In this document: positions 34,113 to 43,157 of the stretch, piece by piece
Layout of the letters: the number at the start of each line of letters is the position of its first letter
Position numbering within the stretch: position 1 is the stretch's first letter
The notes under the pieces: model-generated
Databases searched by the model: none
The model's input: the letters and a program-made list of their open reading frames with translations, nothing else
Told to the model about the DNA's origin: nothing
Made by a program: the position numbers and the translations under genes
Source: Clostridia bacterium
GTDB lineage: Bacteria > Bacillota > Clostridia > Oscillospirales > CAG-272
Length of the DNA stretch: 64,000 nt
Direction: 5' to 3'
Assembly (NCBI GenBank): GCA_017942005.1
Contig: JAGAVJ010000037.1
Span: forward strand, 62,001-126,000

Positions 34113-35912
34113 TTATTCTTCATCAATCCGATACCGGATAATTTTCTTTGACGTGGTCTTGACAAACGGTGTTTTCCGCACTTCCACACCGCGGATTTGC
34201 TTGAACATCGGCAGACTGATATTGATTTTATTAATACGCTTGCGCAGCTCGTCGGAAATGGCGTCGATCCCGTCCAGACCAAGTTCTTCTGCACGTGTAA
34301 AATCCGGATAGATCACCGCCGTAACATTGACCGTTTCCCCGTCCATGGCGGTTCTGCCAATGACTGCGCACTCGCTGACCAGATCAATTTTTTCAATATA
34401 TTCCTCAATCTCTTCGGGGAATACATTTTTACCGTTATGCAGAACGATCACATTTTTCGCACGTCCGGTGATATAAATATAGCCCTCTCGATCCATATAT
34501 CCGATATCGCCCGTTCTGAACCATCCTTCTTCATCCAGTACAGCCGCGGTTGCTTCCGGATCATCCTGATACCCGAGCATGACGTTGTCACCGCGTACCA
34601 CAATTTCACCGATGGTTCCTGCCGGCGGATTTTCAAGCAGCGTGCCGTCCTCGCCGCCAATGCGCACTTCCAGTCCGGGAACCGGCAGACCGACAGATGC
34701 CGCTTTGATGCAGTGGAAGGGAGAAACCGAGATCAGCGGCGCACACTCGGTAATGCCGTATCCCTGTGTCAGCTTGAAGCCGATTGCGTCAAAAAACTTT
34801 CCCATATCCGGATTCATCGGCGCTCCGCCGCATACGATACGGTCAAGTCTGCCCCCAAAGGTTTCATGAATCTCTTTGAACAGTGTCTCTCGCATATCCA
34901 CACCGACATGGCGTGCCATATTGGATGCTGCCATTGCCAGCTTGATTTTTTTCTCCAATCCCTTTTTCCGGACAGATTCCATAATTTTCTTATGGAATGT
35001 AGTAATGAACAGGGGGACGAGAATCATAAATGTTGGTTTGTATTCCTGCAAATTTCGGACAACCGTTTTCAAATTCTCATTGATGCAGACAGTCGCACCG
35101 ACAAGCATCGGCGTCAGATAACCGCATGTCATTTCATAGGTATGATGAATCGGCAATACGGAAAGAAGCGTGTCCTCCTTATATACATCAATCATACTGT
35201 AGGACGTATTGATCGCTGTTGTCACATTTCTCTGCGACAAAAGCACACCTTTTGATGTACCCGTTGTACCGGACGTATATAACAGAACCGCCGGTTTATC
35301 GAGGTCAATCTTATGGCTGGTATAAATATGATATCCGGTATTGAGCAGTCCTGTTCCGCGGCGAACCAATGCTTCAAACGGAACAAACCGTTCTGTAATC
35401 GGCTGCGAAGAACCGGTCTGATCTGGGTATGGGAAATATTCCTTTGAAATTTCAGCAAATCCGACAACATCCGGCAGTTCATCCGCAAGCCGATGAAACA
35501 TCTCTGTAAACGATGCGGAATGTACGATATAACGGACATGCGCTCTTCGTATGAAGTTTGCAATCTGTTCCTCTGCCAATTCTCTGTCCAGCGGAACGAT
35601 CATACCGCCGCCGTTTGCCGCAGCCAGATACGTAATAACCCATTCCGGAGACGATTCGCCGATTACGGCAATGGGAGATTCGCCAACGCCAAGCTCTGCA
35701 AACGCGCTTCCGACACAATCGACCATCTGATCAAAAACCTTATATGACACCTGTGTGTCCTGTCGGTTCCGCTTGAACCGCAGATAGGTCTTTTCTCCAT
35801 ACAATGAAGCACCGATTTTTACAAGATTGGAAAGATCCGATGCCGCATACTGTCTTGCCGGCGGATATCCTTTTTTCTGAATAGGAGAATTGATTTTTAC
35901 ACTGATTTTCAT
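34113..35912 (-). CDS. long-chain acyl-CoA synthetase / AMP-binding enzyme
   Basis: 599 residues of the ANL superfamily. The phosphate-binding loop YTSGTTGTSKG, the adenine motif YGITECAPLI, RTGDIGYMDREGYIYITGR (ATP ribose binding and hinge) and the catalytic Lys in KTTSKKIIRY at the C-terminus are all present. It makes an acyl-adenylate and then, in the family, acyl-CoA; chain length is not predictable. It is a stand-alone gene behind the three-hairpin leader (copy 10). The start at 35912 is the only ATG of the box. Confidence 0.88.
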   Translation of the reverse strand: MKISVKINSPIQKKGYPPARQYAASDLSNLVKIGASLYGEKTYLRFKRNRQDTQVSYKVFDQMVDCVGSAFAELGVGESPIAVIGESSPEWVITYLAAANGGGMIVPLDRELAEEQIANFIRRAHVRYIVHSASFTEMFHRLADELPDVVGFAEISKEYFPYPDQTGSSQPITERFVPFEALVRRGTGLLNTGYHIYTSHKIDLDKPAVLLYTSGTTGTSKGVLLSQRNVTTAINTSYSMIDVYKEDTLLSVLPIHHTYEMTCGYLTPMLVGATVCINENLKTVVRNLQEYKPTFMILVPLFITTFHKKIMESVRKKGLEKKIKLAMAASNMARHVGVDMRETLFKEIHETFGGRLDRIVCGGAPMNPDMGKFFDAIGFKLTQGYGITECAPLISVSPFHCIKAASVGLPVPGLEVRIGGEDGTLLENPPAGTIGEIVVRGDNVMLGYQDDPEATAAVLDEEGWFRTGDIGYMDREGYIYITGRAKNVIVLHNGKNVFPEEIEEYIEKIDLVSECAVIGRTAMDGETVNVTAVIYPDFTRAEELGLDGIDAISDELRKRINKINISLPMFKQIRGVEVRKTPFVKTTSKKIIRYRIDEE

Positions 35913-36008
35913 TTTTTATGATTATAACTTTTACACGTTCAGCTACACTGAAATGTTCAGCAAAGCTGGAATGTTCAGTGAAACTGAACGGTAAAATGTT
36001 ATCTCCTT
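35913..36008 (-). promoter_or_regulatory. hairpin leader (copy 10) with three tandem hairpins
   Basis: Minus strand: AAAGGAGATAA, then TTTTAC (closing) with GTAAAA (35928-35934 against 35991-35997). Inside are three hairpins: GTTCAGT/ACTGAAC, CCAGC/GCTGAA (imperfect) and TTCAG/CTGAAC. Then TTATAATCATAAAAAATGAAA with the start. Confidence 0.75.
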
Positions 36009-36048
36009 TATTTTTTAATGAAACGCTTGCTTTTCGACGGTTTTTCTT

Positions 36049-36408
36049 TTAATATATCACCGCGCCAAACGGCGAGAGGGCAAGCTTTGCAATTTTAAAG
36101 CACTGTTTTCCAAACGGAATGCCAATAATGGTGCAGCACAATAAAATGCCGTTCAATGCAGCGCCGACCGCCAATGGAATTCCACTGATGATCAGCCACA
36201 AAAGATTCGCAAGCATGGAGATTGTACCGCCGCCGTATCGAATTTCTTTCCCAAACGGAAAGAATGCCAAGGAAGCGAACTTAAAGCATTGTGTCCCAAT
36301 CGGAATACCGACAATGGTGATACACCACAGAATTCCTGCGATTGTCCAACCAAGTCCCTGCCACAATCCCCCGCATAAAAACCATATGATATTTCCCAAA
36401 CACCCCAT
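36049..36408 (-). CDS. YccF family membrane protein (DUF307)
   Basis: About 119 residues. Two copies of the YccF domain are visible in tandem: each has a hydrophobic helix, then TIVGIPIGTQCFKFASLAFFPFG in the first and TIIGIPFGKQCFKIAKLALSPFG in the second, the hallmark repeat of the family. It is a small inner membrane protein of unknown function. The ATG at 36408 has AGAGG 6 bp upstream; an earlier in-frame ATG overlaps the stop region of the upstream lipoprotein gene and has no such site. Confidence 0.88.
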   Translation of the reverse strand: MGCLGNIIWFLCGGLWQGLGWTIAGILWCITIVGIPIGTQCFKFASLAFFPFGKEIRYGGGTISMLANLLWLIISGIPLAVGAALNGILLCCTIIGIPFGKQCFKIAKLALSPFGAVIY

Positions 36409-36443
36409 CATAATCCTCTTATTATCGTCTACTCTGTAAATCA

Positions 36444-36959
36444 TCAGGTATTCTGTGTACGCACACGGAATTCTGCTGAAAAAACCACATTCTCTGCGGT
36501 CACAGCATAGGTATAATGGCTGGAACCGTAATCAATGGCCGATACTGTATCCGCTACCATCTCTTCAATCCCCAGTGCATGATATATCGAATTGATATTA
36601 TTGATCGTGATGTCCTTATCATATGCTTTCAGCATGATTAAAAAGAAGTAGGTAAAGGAAGAATAATCCAATGCCTCTATATCAGCATCCAGACGCAGCG
36701 TTAACGCTGCATTCGACAAAAATCCTGTTACAGGGTCTGCTGTCATAGAAAGGAACAGCCGATCTGATATTGCAGCAACCGCTTCACTGCTGTTTTCCTT
36801 GTTCGTTGCTGCGGTCAGAGTGCCAAAATCATTCTCAGCCAATGCGTTGATTTCCGCAAGATACGTTTCCGGCGTGATCATAATCGTCTCCGATGCGCAC
36901 GCGGTACACAGAAACACCAGCAGAAAAACAACAATGGCAGACTGTATGCGTTTCATCAT
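36444..36959 (-). CDS. putative lipoprotein of unknown function
   Basis: 171 residues. It has a lipoprotein signal MMKRIQSAIVVFLLVFLCTAC with Cys21 as the likely lipid site. The mature domain is helical with several conserved-looking hydrophobic patches, including YSSFTYFFLIMLKAYDKD, and it ends in a beta-like stretch SHYTYAVTAENVVFSAEFRV. No family is recognised. It lies 8 bp after hom and 35 bp before the YccF gene on the same strand, so it may be transcribed with them, although no functional link is apparent. Confidence 0.65.
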   Translation of the reverse strand: MMKRIQSAIVVFLLVFLCTACASETIMITPETYLAEINALAENDFGTLTAATNKENSSEAVAAISDRLFLSMTADPVTGFLSNAALTLRLDADIEALDYSSFTYFFLIMLKAYDKDITINNINSIYHALGIEEMVADTVSAIDYGSSHYTYAVTAENVVFSAEFRVRTQNT

Positions 36960-36967
36960 CCCGATGA

Positions 36968-38206
36968 TTACGGCATGACGCGGATCACAGAAAGAAGCGG
37001 CGTCGGGAATGCATCACGCAGCGCTTTTTCTGTTGTCAGCGGCGTGACAAACGCAATTGTCCCTTTAAAATCATCGGCTGCCGTCAGAATTTCAGCATCC
37101 GGATAAGCCGCACGAATCGCTGCCGCCGCTGCCATATAATCTCCCGCTTCCATGCGAACCAAAAACGCATACGGAAGCGCTTCTATACAGAACAGGGCAT
37201 CAGCAGAAGCCTTTGTCCATGCCGGAACAAAAACATCGGTTTCCTTATGGGAAAGAATTTCAATGATATCTGCAACAACAGCGCTTGCCGTCGGCAGATT
37301 TCCGGCGCCGCGGCCATAGAACATGACGTCTCCTACCGCATTTCCGCGGACAAGAATGCTGTTGAATACATCATCAACACTGGAAAGCGGATTGTCATGC
37401 AGAATGACATGCGGTGCAACGAGCATAAAGACGTCCGATTCCGGATCCTCGGTATTGGAAAGTCCCGCACGGCCGATCAGCTTGATTACGCCGCCGTACA
37501 TCTCAGCAGCTGCAACGTCCTCCGCTGTAATCTTCGTAATGCCTTCCGTATGGATATCATCCGGAGAAAACGACTTGCCGAATGCAAGCGCGGAAAGAAT
37601 ACAGATTTTTCTGCATGCATCGATGCCTTCGATATCCGCCTTCGGATTCCGTTCTGCATATCCCTTTTTCTGTGCTTCAGAAAGTGCGTCTTCAAACGAC
37701 TTTCCGGCACGGATCATCTGTGTCAGGATATAGTTTGTCGTACCGTTGAGAATCCCATCCACTTCAAACAGCTGATTCGCTGCAAGGCAGGAACTCATCG
37801 GTCGGATAATCGGAATACCGCCGCCGACACTCGCTTCAAACAGATACCGCACATGATGTGCGGCTGCAATTTCCTGAAGCTCTGCGCCAAACGTTGCCAC
37901 GACCTCTTTGTTTGAGGTTACGACATGCTTGCCTGCTTCCAGTGCGGCACGGGAATAATCGTATGCCGGATGTGCGCCTCCCATCATTTCTGCAACCACG
38001 GTCACTTCCGGGTCGGATAAAATGACGCCGATATCGTGCACCACACGGTCTCCAAGCGGATGATCTGGGAATTCCCGCAGGTCAAGGATGTATTTAATAT
38101 GGATATGTTCACCGGTTTTACGGGCAATGGTATCGTTGTTTTTCAAAATAACGTCGGCAACACCGCCGCCGACAACACCAAAGCCGAGAATGGCAATGTT
38201 GGTCAT
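36968..38206 (-). CDS. hom: homoserine dehydrogenase
   Basis: 412 residues. It reduces aspartate semialdehyde to homoserine for threonine and methionine synthesis. The Rossmann motif GFGVVGGGVADVI is at 8-20. GGIPIIRPM, LNGTTNYILTQM and ADIEGIDACRKICILSALAFG carry the catalytic and homoserine-binding residues. The C-terminal 80 residues form an ACT-like domain that probably mediates threonine feedback. Length matches the Gram-positive ACT-containing form. The start at 38206 follows AAAGGAGATAACCC. Confidence 0.95.
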   Translation of the reverse strand: MTNIAILGFGVVGGGVADVILKNNDTIARKTGEHIHIKYILDLREFPDHPLGDRVVHDIGVILSDPEVTVVAEMMGGAHPAYDYSRAALEAGKHVVTSNKEVVATFGAELQEIAAAHHVRYLFEASVGGGIPIIRPMSSCLAANQLFEVDGILNGTTNYILTQMIRAGKSFEDALSEAQKKGYAERNPKADIEGIDACRKICILSALAFGKSFSPDDIHTEGITKITAEDVAAAEMYGGVIKLIGRAGLSNTEDPESDVFMLVAPHVILHDNPLSSVDDVFNSILVRGNAVGDVMFYGRGAGNLPTASAVVADIIEILSHKETDVFVPAWTKASADALFCIEALPYAFLVRMEAGDYMAAAAAIRAAYPDAEILTAADDFKGTIAFVTPLTTEKALRDAFPTPLLSVIRVMP

Positions 38207-38336
38207 GGGTTATCTCCTTTTATATAACTATAACATGAAAATCTAAACTGAAAATAAACTGCATTCGGATAAGGATCGTGCAAATGTTCAACTTGCATTA
38301 GTCCCTTCTATGCCTGATATCTTAACAAATTACAAT

Positions 38337-38385
38337 GAAAAAAGGATGCAGAGAATCCTTTTCAAAGATCCCTGCGTCCTTCAAT
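38337..38385 (-). terminator. intrinsic terminator overlapping the recR stop
   Basis: Minus strand: GGACGCAGGGATC...GATTCTCTGCATCC followed by TTTTTT. The stop codon of recR is in the loop, so the 5' arm of the stem is coding sequence. Confidence 0.75.
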
Positions 38386-38961
38386 CGCCCGGAAGAGCGT
38401 TACCTCATCCGCATAATCAATATCTCCGCCTACAGGAACCCCATACGCGAGACGGCTTGTGCGAATGTTCAGTGGTTTCATAAGCTTAGACAAATAGACC
38501 GCTGTGGTCTCTCCTTCAATGGTAGGATTGGTCGCCAGCAGAATTTCCTTCGTTTCACCATCAGAAAGCCGCGCGATTAATTCCCGTATCGTCAGCTGCT
38601 CCGGTCCAATGCCATCCATGGGGGACAGTGTACCGTGCAGTACGTGATAAAGACCGTTGTATTCCTTGACCCGCTCCAGCGCCATGACGGCCTTTGGGTC
38701 TTCTACAACACAAATCATAGAACGGTCACGCTTGGGGTCAGCGCAGATTGAACAAATTTCCGTATCGCTTAAATTCTGACAAATCTTACAGCGTGTCACC
38801 TTATGCTTGGCATCCAGAATCGCCTGTGAAAACGCACAGGCGTCCTCCTCTGAGCCTTCAAGCACAGAAAACGCCAGCCGCACTGCGGTTTTATGTCCGA
38901 TACCGGGCAGACGTTCAAACTGCTCAATAAGCTTCTCCAGCGGGAGAATATATCCCGGCAT
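38362..38961 (-). CDS. recR: recombination mediator protein RecR
   Basis: 199 residues. It acts with RecF and RecO in loading RecA at gaps. LEKLIEQFERLPGIGHKTAVRLAF is the helix-hairpin-helix at 7-30. The zinc finger CKICQNLSDTEICSIC is near 57-72. The Toprim domain starts with MICVVEDPKAVMALE. The C-terminal Walker B-like segment is conserved. The gene follows ebfC by 6 bp in the classical dnaX-ebfC-recR order. Confidence 0.96.
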   Translation of the reverse strand: MPGYILPLEKLIEQFERLPGIGHKTAVRLAFSVLEGSEEDACAFSQAILDAKHKVTRCKICQNLSDTEICSICADPKRDRSMICVVEDPKAVMALERVKEYNGLYHVLHGTLSPMDGIGPEQLTIRELIARLSDGETKEILLATNPTIEGETTAVYLSKLMKPLNIRTSRLAYGVPVGGDIDYADEVTLFRAIEGRRDL

Positions 38962-38967
38962 AAAGAA

Positions 38968-39315
38968 TCAGAATAAACCGGGCATGGAAATGCCGCCGGT
39001 AATCTTAGACATTTCTTCCGCGTTAACGTCTTCTACCTTCTTAATTGCTTCGTTGATGCCGGCGGTCAGAACGTCGGTCAGCGTTTCAATATCCTCAGGA
39101 TCGACAATTTCAGGTTTGATATCAATGTTCATGATTTCCTTTTTACCGTTGATCTTGATGGTAACCACGCCGCCGCCTGCGGTAATTTCATATTCCTTTG
39201 CATCAAGCTGTTCCTGGAGAACGGTCATATCCTCCTGCATCTGCTGCGCCTGCTTGATCATAGCGTTCATGTTCTGGGCTCCGCCGCCCACGCCCTTCGG
39301 CAATCTTGCTTTCAT
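38968..39315 (-). CDS. ebfC: YbaB/EbfC family nucleoid-associated protein
   Basis: About 115 residues from the ATG at 39315 after AAAGGA. The N-terminal part is Gly/Met-rich (MKARLPKGVGGGAQNMNAMI), followed by the coiled IKQAQQMQEDMTVLQEQLDA and the strand pair ITAGGGVVTIKINGKKEI typical of the family. It is a DNA-binding homodimer thought to shape the nucleoid and to help RecR-linked repair. It lies between dnaX and recR, as in most Bacillota. Confidence 0.93.
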   Translation of the reverse strand: MKARLPKGVGGGAQNMNAMIKQAQQMQEDMTVLQEQLDAKEYEITAGGGVVTIKINGKKEIMNIDIKPEIVDPEDIETLTDVLTAGINEAIKKVEDVNAEEMSKITGGISMPGLF

Positions 39316-39480
39316 GATGATAAAAATCCTTTCTTTCGTTTCCATTTGCCCGAAAAGAGTTATCCCGTTCCGCGCAAATCCACGGTGTAATAAGAGAGAG
39401 TATATAAGCGAAACAATAAGCGAAAAAATCTATAGGCTTATGCTCGTACTATCAAATTCCATTCTGTCATGAACAATCGT

Positions 39481-41250
39481 TTACGGGGTGTTCAGTCCCG
39501 CGTTTTCGATGATATCGTCGATCATTTCATAACCGTCATTTTTCTTTGTATCGGTGCTTTCAATGACAAGGTCGGCCTCCGTATAGCGCTGATCCTGGGA
39601 AACCACATTGATCATCGAAAGAAGCTGCTCGATATTTTCTTTTTTGGAGGTAATCAGCTTGACAGAAAATGCATTTGCCGCGCGTACATGGAACTTTCCA
39701 TCCTCCGCACAGGTATACGCCTTGCATTCCCGCAAAAAGGATGCCGTCAGCGGATTGTGCTTTTCCAACCGTGACATCACCTGCTGCCATGCACCGAACG
39801 CGCGCAACACTTTCTTTGCTTGATTCTCTGCCTTTGGCTGAGCATCCGTCACAAATTCTTTTTTCGCCGCGGCAGAACCTGCTGCTATAGCAGAGACAGC
39901 GTTCTTTTTTACCTGCTTCTCCTGTTCTGCCGGAACCGATGCTTCGGTATTTTGTTGGGGTGCGTCCCACGGCGGCGTCATTTCCGGTTCTTCGGGAGGT
40001 ATCATATCCTCCGCTATATCATATACGGTGTCAGCCTTTGCAGGGATTCTCTCCTGTCCGATGGGTTCGCCTGCGCGCATATGCATACCATTGATCGCCA
40101 CTTTTTCTTCCAATGCGGAAAGCCGCGCCAAAAGCGCACTGTTTGCAGTATCCAATGTATTGTCGCACAGGCGCACAAGCGCCATTTCTGCAACAACACG
40201 TGCCGGTGCAGCGCTTTTTTGGAGTACAGAAAACGTTTCGTCAAGGACACGTGTATGGTATAGCAGGGTTTCAAGCGATACCCTTTGTGCCAACTTCTGC
40301 GGCAATGCCATCTGACGTTCCGTTAAATCCAGCAGTGGTGTGGGATCGGCAACCGTTTTGCATACCAGAATATCGCGGTAAAAAGAAATCATCGACTGCC
40401 AGAACACACCGATATCCCGCGCTTCTCTATACAGCTTGTCCACCATGGAAAATACCGCAGCAATATCGTGCCGCATAATGGCATCTGCCACCGCAGCGGT
40501 TTCTTCTACCGGAGAAGTCCCAAGCAGTGCAGCCGCTTTTGCAGCATCTACCGTCTCCTCCTCCGCAGATGCGGCGCCGGCACACAGCTCCAGCATACCG
40601 ATAGCATCGCGCATACCGCCGGCGGAAAGCTTTGCAATCAGCGAAAGCGCATCGTCATCAATCCGAATTCCTTCGCTGTCTGCAATGGTCCGCAGTCTGG
40701 AAACGATCACAGAAGATGCAATCCGACGGAAATCGTACCGCTGACAGCGAGACAAAATCGTCGCCGGAATCTTATGCATTTCCGTAGTCGCCAAAATAAA
40801 TACGATATGCTCCGGCGGTTCCTCCAGTGTCTTTAAAAGTGCGTTAAACGCGGAAACCGAAAGCATGTGTACCTCATCAATGATAAAAACACGCTTTTTG
40901 CATTCAGACGGCGCATATGCAACATCCTCACGGATATCGCGGATGTTGTCGACACCGTTGTTGGAAGCGGCATCCATTTCAATGACATCGGTAATCGCAC
41001 CGGAAAGAATTCCCTTACAGGTATCACACACGCCGCACGGAGAGCCGTTGATCGGATGCTCACAGTTTAATGCACGGGCAAGCAGCTTTGCACACGTTGT
41101 TTTCCCGGTTCCCCGAGAGCCGCAGAACAAATAAGCGTGCGACGTTTTTCCCTCTTCGACTTGATACCGGAGGATCGAGGTCACATGTTCCTGTCCGCAT
41201 ACATCGTCAAATGTCGACGGACGCCATTTTCTGTATAACGTCTGATGCAT
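39481..41250 (-). CDS. dnaX: DNA polymerase III subunits gamma and tau
   Basis: 589 residues from the ATG at 41250, which follows GAGAGGGAAACGGT; a longer open frame runs back through the SRP RNA and is not a gene. YRKWRPSTFDDVCGQEHV, the Walker A GSRGTGKTTCAK, the zinc Cys cluster near CGVCDTC, and VFIIDEVHMLS are clear clamp-loader features. The low-complexity linker and C-terminal tau region that binds polymerase III follow from about 390. An internal frameshift site for gamma was not identified. The gene starts 40 bp after the SRP RNA, as in B. subtilis. Confidence 0.95.
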   Translation of the reverse strand: MHQTLYRKWRPSTFDDVCGQEHVTSILRYQVEEGKTSHAYLFCGSRGTGKTTCAKLLARALNCEHPINGSPCGVCDTCKGILSGAITDVIEMDAASNNGVDNIRDIREDVAYAPSECKKRVFIIDEVHMLSVSAFNALLKTLEEPPEHIVFILATTEMHKIPATILSRCQRYDFRRIASSVIVSRLRTIADSEGIRIDDDALSLIAKLSAGGMRDAIGMLELCAGAASAEEETVDAAKAAALLGTSPVEETAAVADAIMRHDIAAVFSMVDKLYREARDIGVFWQSMISFYRDILVCKTVADPTPLLDLTERQMALPQKLAQRVSLETLLYHTRVLDETFSVLQKSAAPARVVAEMALVRLCDNTLDTANSALLARLSALEEKVAINGMHMRAGEPIGQERIPAKADTVYDIAEDMIPPEEPEMTPPWDAPQQNTEASVPAEQEKQVKKNAVSAIAAGSAAAKKEFVTDAQPKAENQAKKVLRAFGAWQQVMSRLEKHNPLTASFLRECKAYTCAEDGKFHVRAANAFSVKLITSKKENIEQLLSMINVVSQDQRYTEADLVIESTDTKKNDGYEMIDDIIENAGLNTP

Positions 41251-41289
41251 ACCGTTTCCCTCTCCTCTCCGTTTTTTCTCTAAAAAAAC

Positions 41290-41595
41290 AAGATACAAAA
41301 TAAGACCATACACCCAAAACTCGATTCCGCCCGTGTGCGTTTCTGCAGAAAACCGCCTCAGAGCAGGCACCCTTGCAACACACCGGAACTTCTGCTTAAT
41401 GCTGCTTGGTTCCCCACCTGACATGGTTCACAGCATCCGATTGCGCAAGACCCACTCGTCATTGACAATTCGACTGCAAAGCGGACCACACGAGCCAAAA
41501 CCTTATAAAAGGAAACCACCCCTGCTATAGCGGATTGCAGGTACAAGGCACCGCTGACGCCCCGGCTGGCATGGCCTTATTTCATATCTTGCTTG
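41290..41595 (-). ncRNA. ffs: signal recognition particle RNA (large Bacillus-type scRNA)
   Basis: On the minus strand the Alu domain GCCAGCCGGGGCGTCAGCGG, with GTACCTGCAATCCGCTATAG, and GGGTCTTGCGCAA are recognisable. The universally conserved S-domain stretch GTGAACCATGTCAGGTGGGG, then AACCAAGCAGCATTAAG, binds Ffh. The terminal helix pairs AAATAAGGCCAT (5') with ATGGTCTTATTT (3'), which fixes the ends; a T-run after the helix (41282-41289) is the terminator. The predicted length is about 300 nt, somewhat longer than the 271 nt of B. subtilis. Confidence 0.95.
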
Positions 41596-41602
41596 TTTTT
41601 AT

Positions 41603-41631
41603 ATTATACCAGATAATCGCGATTTTTGCAA
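41603..41631 (-). promoter_or_regulatory. sigma-A promoter of the SRP RNA gene
   Basis: Minus strand: TTGCAA (41626-41631), 17-bp spacer, extended TGGTATAAT with TATAAT at 41603-41608. It agrees with a transcript start near 41595. Confidence 0.85.
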
Positions 41632-41714
41632 GAGGGAATCCGCATTTTTCATAAAATTCACACAACGATAACAATTATTTGTCAAAAGCCCTTTTAAAAC
41701 TTCACATCTTGTGG

Positions 41715-41720
41715 TATAAT
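41715..41720 (+). promoter_or_regulatory. extended -10 element for tsaE-tsaB
   Basis: TGTGGTATAAT with TATAAT at 41715-41720. No good -35 at the right distance; TTTAAA at 16 bp is weak. This promoter is divergent to the SRP RNA promoter, and 41740-41865 contains no convincing start. Confidence 0.6.
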
Positions 41721-41865
41721 ATTAGATATTGGGCGGAGATTGTGCGCATTGCAAACAATCAAGGCGGCATCAAACGATAGGGTATCTTCCAGCGGAAGAC
41801 TATTTCCGACGATGAAAACCGCCCCCGCTTTGTATCCCTTCTTTCAGAGAGGAACATACATCTTC

Positions 41866-42321
41866 ATGAAACAGCTGTTATTTACATATGAAACCCATAC
41901 CCCAATGGAAACAGAGCAGGCAGGCGCAGCGTTTGCCGCATACCTTCTGAAGCATGACGGCGGCGGTGCCTTTATCGCCATGTACGGCGATTTAGGCGCC
42001 GGAAAAACGGCATTTGTACGGGGTGCCGCGCATGTCATTGCACCAAATGCGCATGTACAAAGTCCCACCTACACCGTTGTCAACGAGTATCACAGTGAAA
42101 AGGGGCTTCTCTTCCATTTTGACATGTACCGCATCGACGATGAGGATTCCCTGGATTCCATTGGATACTGGGACTATCTTTCCCGCGGCGGATTCTGCTT
42201 TGTCGAGTGGAGTGAAAAAATCCCATTTGCACTGCCGGATGTCTATTACCGACTGGAAATCCGAAAAGACACTGACAATACAGAAAAAAGAACGATTACG
42301 ATACAAAAGGAACTGTCATGA
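41866..42321 (+). CDS. tsaE: tRNA threonylcarbamoyladenosine biosynthesis ATPase TsaE
   Basis: 151 residues from the ATG at 41866; an earlier start would add 42 residues not found in the family. The P-loop MYGDLGAGKTAFVRG lies near residue 40, SPTYTVVNEY near 66 is the switch region, and HFDMYRIDDEDSLDSIGY and GFCFVEWSEKI carry the conserved Asp/Glu and Trp. It powers the TsaBDE complex in t6A37 modification of tRNAs reading ANN codons. It overlaps tsaB by four bases (ATGA), so they are coupled. Confidence 0.95.
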   Translation: MKQLLFTYETHTPMETEQAGAAFAAYLLKHDGGGAFIAMYGDLGAGKTAFVRGAAHVIAPNAHVQSPTYTVVNEYHSEKGLLFHFDMYRIDDEDSLDSIGYWDYLSRGGFCFVEWSEKIPFALPDVYYRLEIRKDTDNTEKRTITIQKELS

Positions 42322-43088
42322 AAATACTTGCCATCGACACAACCGCCATTACCGCAGCCGCGGCGCTTGTCGAAGATTCAAAACCTGTGGGATGGGATGT
42401 GCAGAACGGCACGCTGACCCATTCCGAAACGATGCTGAATATGATCGAAAATCTTCTGCAAAATTCACATACTGCAATCGATGATCTTGATCTGCTCGCC
42501 GTTTCCGCCGGACCCGGTTCCTTTACCGGTGTGCGCATCGGCGTCTCCATCATCAAAGGGCTTGCGTTTGGGAAACACATTCCGTGCATTCCCGTTTCCA
42601 CACTGGAAGCGCTTGCAGAGAATCTTGCGCCGCATGCCGCGCTGCTTTCCGCCGCTTCTGGGACAAACGGGTTTGCCCCTTTCTATGCCTGTCCCGTCAT
42701 GGATGCAAGACGCAGCCAACTGTATACTGCGCTTTTCCGCTATGAAACGGATGCATCCGGCAAAATCGTCTGCACCCGCATCACAAAGGACGATATGCTT
42801 TCGGCAGAAGCATTGTCCGCACAACTGTCCCGTTTGGATGCACCGGTCTATTTTGTCGGTGAAGGCTGCCGTATCACGGAAAAGGAAATTTCCCCATATC
42901 TTCCGCACTGTGCAGAGGTTCCGGAATGTATCCGATACCAGTCCGGCTATTCTGTAGCCAGGGTCGCCAAACGCATCTATGAAGCAGCGGAGGATCAAAC
43001 GATTTTTTCCGACATTGCATTGAAGCCAATTTACCTTCGGCCGTCGCAGGCAGAGCGGGAACGCAGCGCACATACCGATCATACATAA
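42318..43088 (+). CDS. tsaB: tRNA threonylcarbamoyladenosine biosynthesis protein TsaB
   Basis: 256 residues of the ASKHA fold. MKILAIDTTAITAAAAL at the N-terminus and LAVSAGPGSFTGVRIGVSIIKGLAFG near residue 60-85 are diagnostic. The second half is present but divergent, as usual for this non-catalytic partner of TsaD. It forms the scaffold for TsaD and TsaE in the t6A pathway. It follows tsaE with an ATGA overlap and precedes rpiB by 69 bp. The tsaD gene is not in the window. Confidence 0.94.
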   Translation: MKILAIDTTAITAAAALVEDSKPVGWDVQNGTLTHSETMLNMIENLLQNSHTAIDDLDLLAVSAGPGSFTGVRIGVSIIKGLAFGKHIPCIPVSTLEALAENLAPHAALLSAASGTNGFAPFYACPVMDARRSQLYTALFRYETDASGKIVCTRITKDDMLSAEALSAQLSRLDAPVYFVGEGCRITEKEISPYLPHCAEVPECIRYQSGYSVARVAKRIYEAAEDQTIFSDIALKPIYLRPSQAERERSAHTDHT

Positions 43089-43157
43089 TCCCTTTCCCTG
43101 CTTTTTCTGCCTTTCACATATTCCACATTCATTTTTTATATAGGAGAATATACTATC

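Noticed and set aside
34197..35255. Open frame of 352 codons on the plus strand
   Set aside because: Antisense to the acyl-CoA synthetase gene; composition (Cys, His, Arg-rich) is that of a shadow frame.
41251..41424. Upstream extension of dnaX by 58 codons
   Set aside because: This region is the 3' part of the SRP RNA gene; dnaX has a good ribosome-binding site at 41250.
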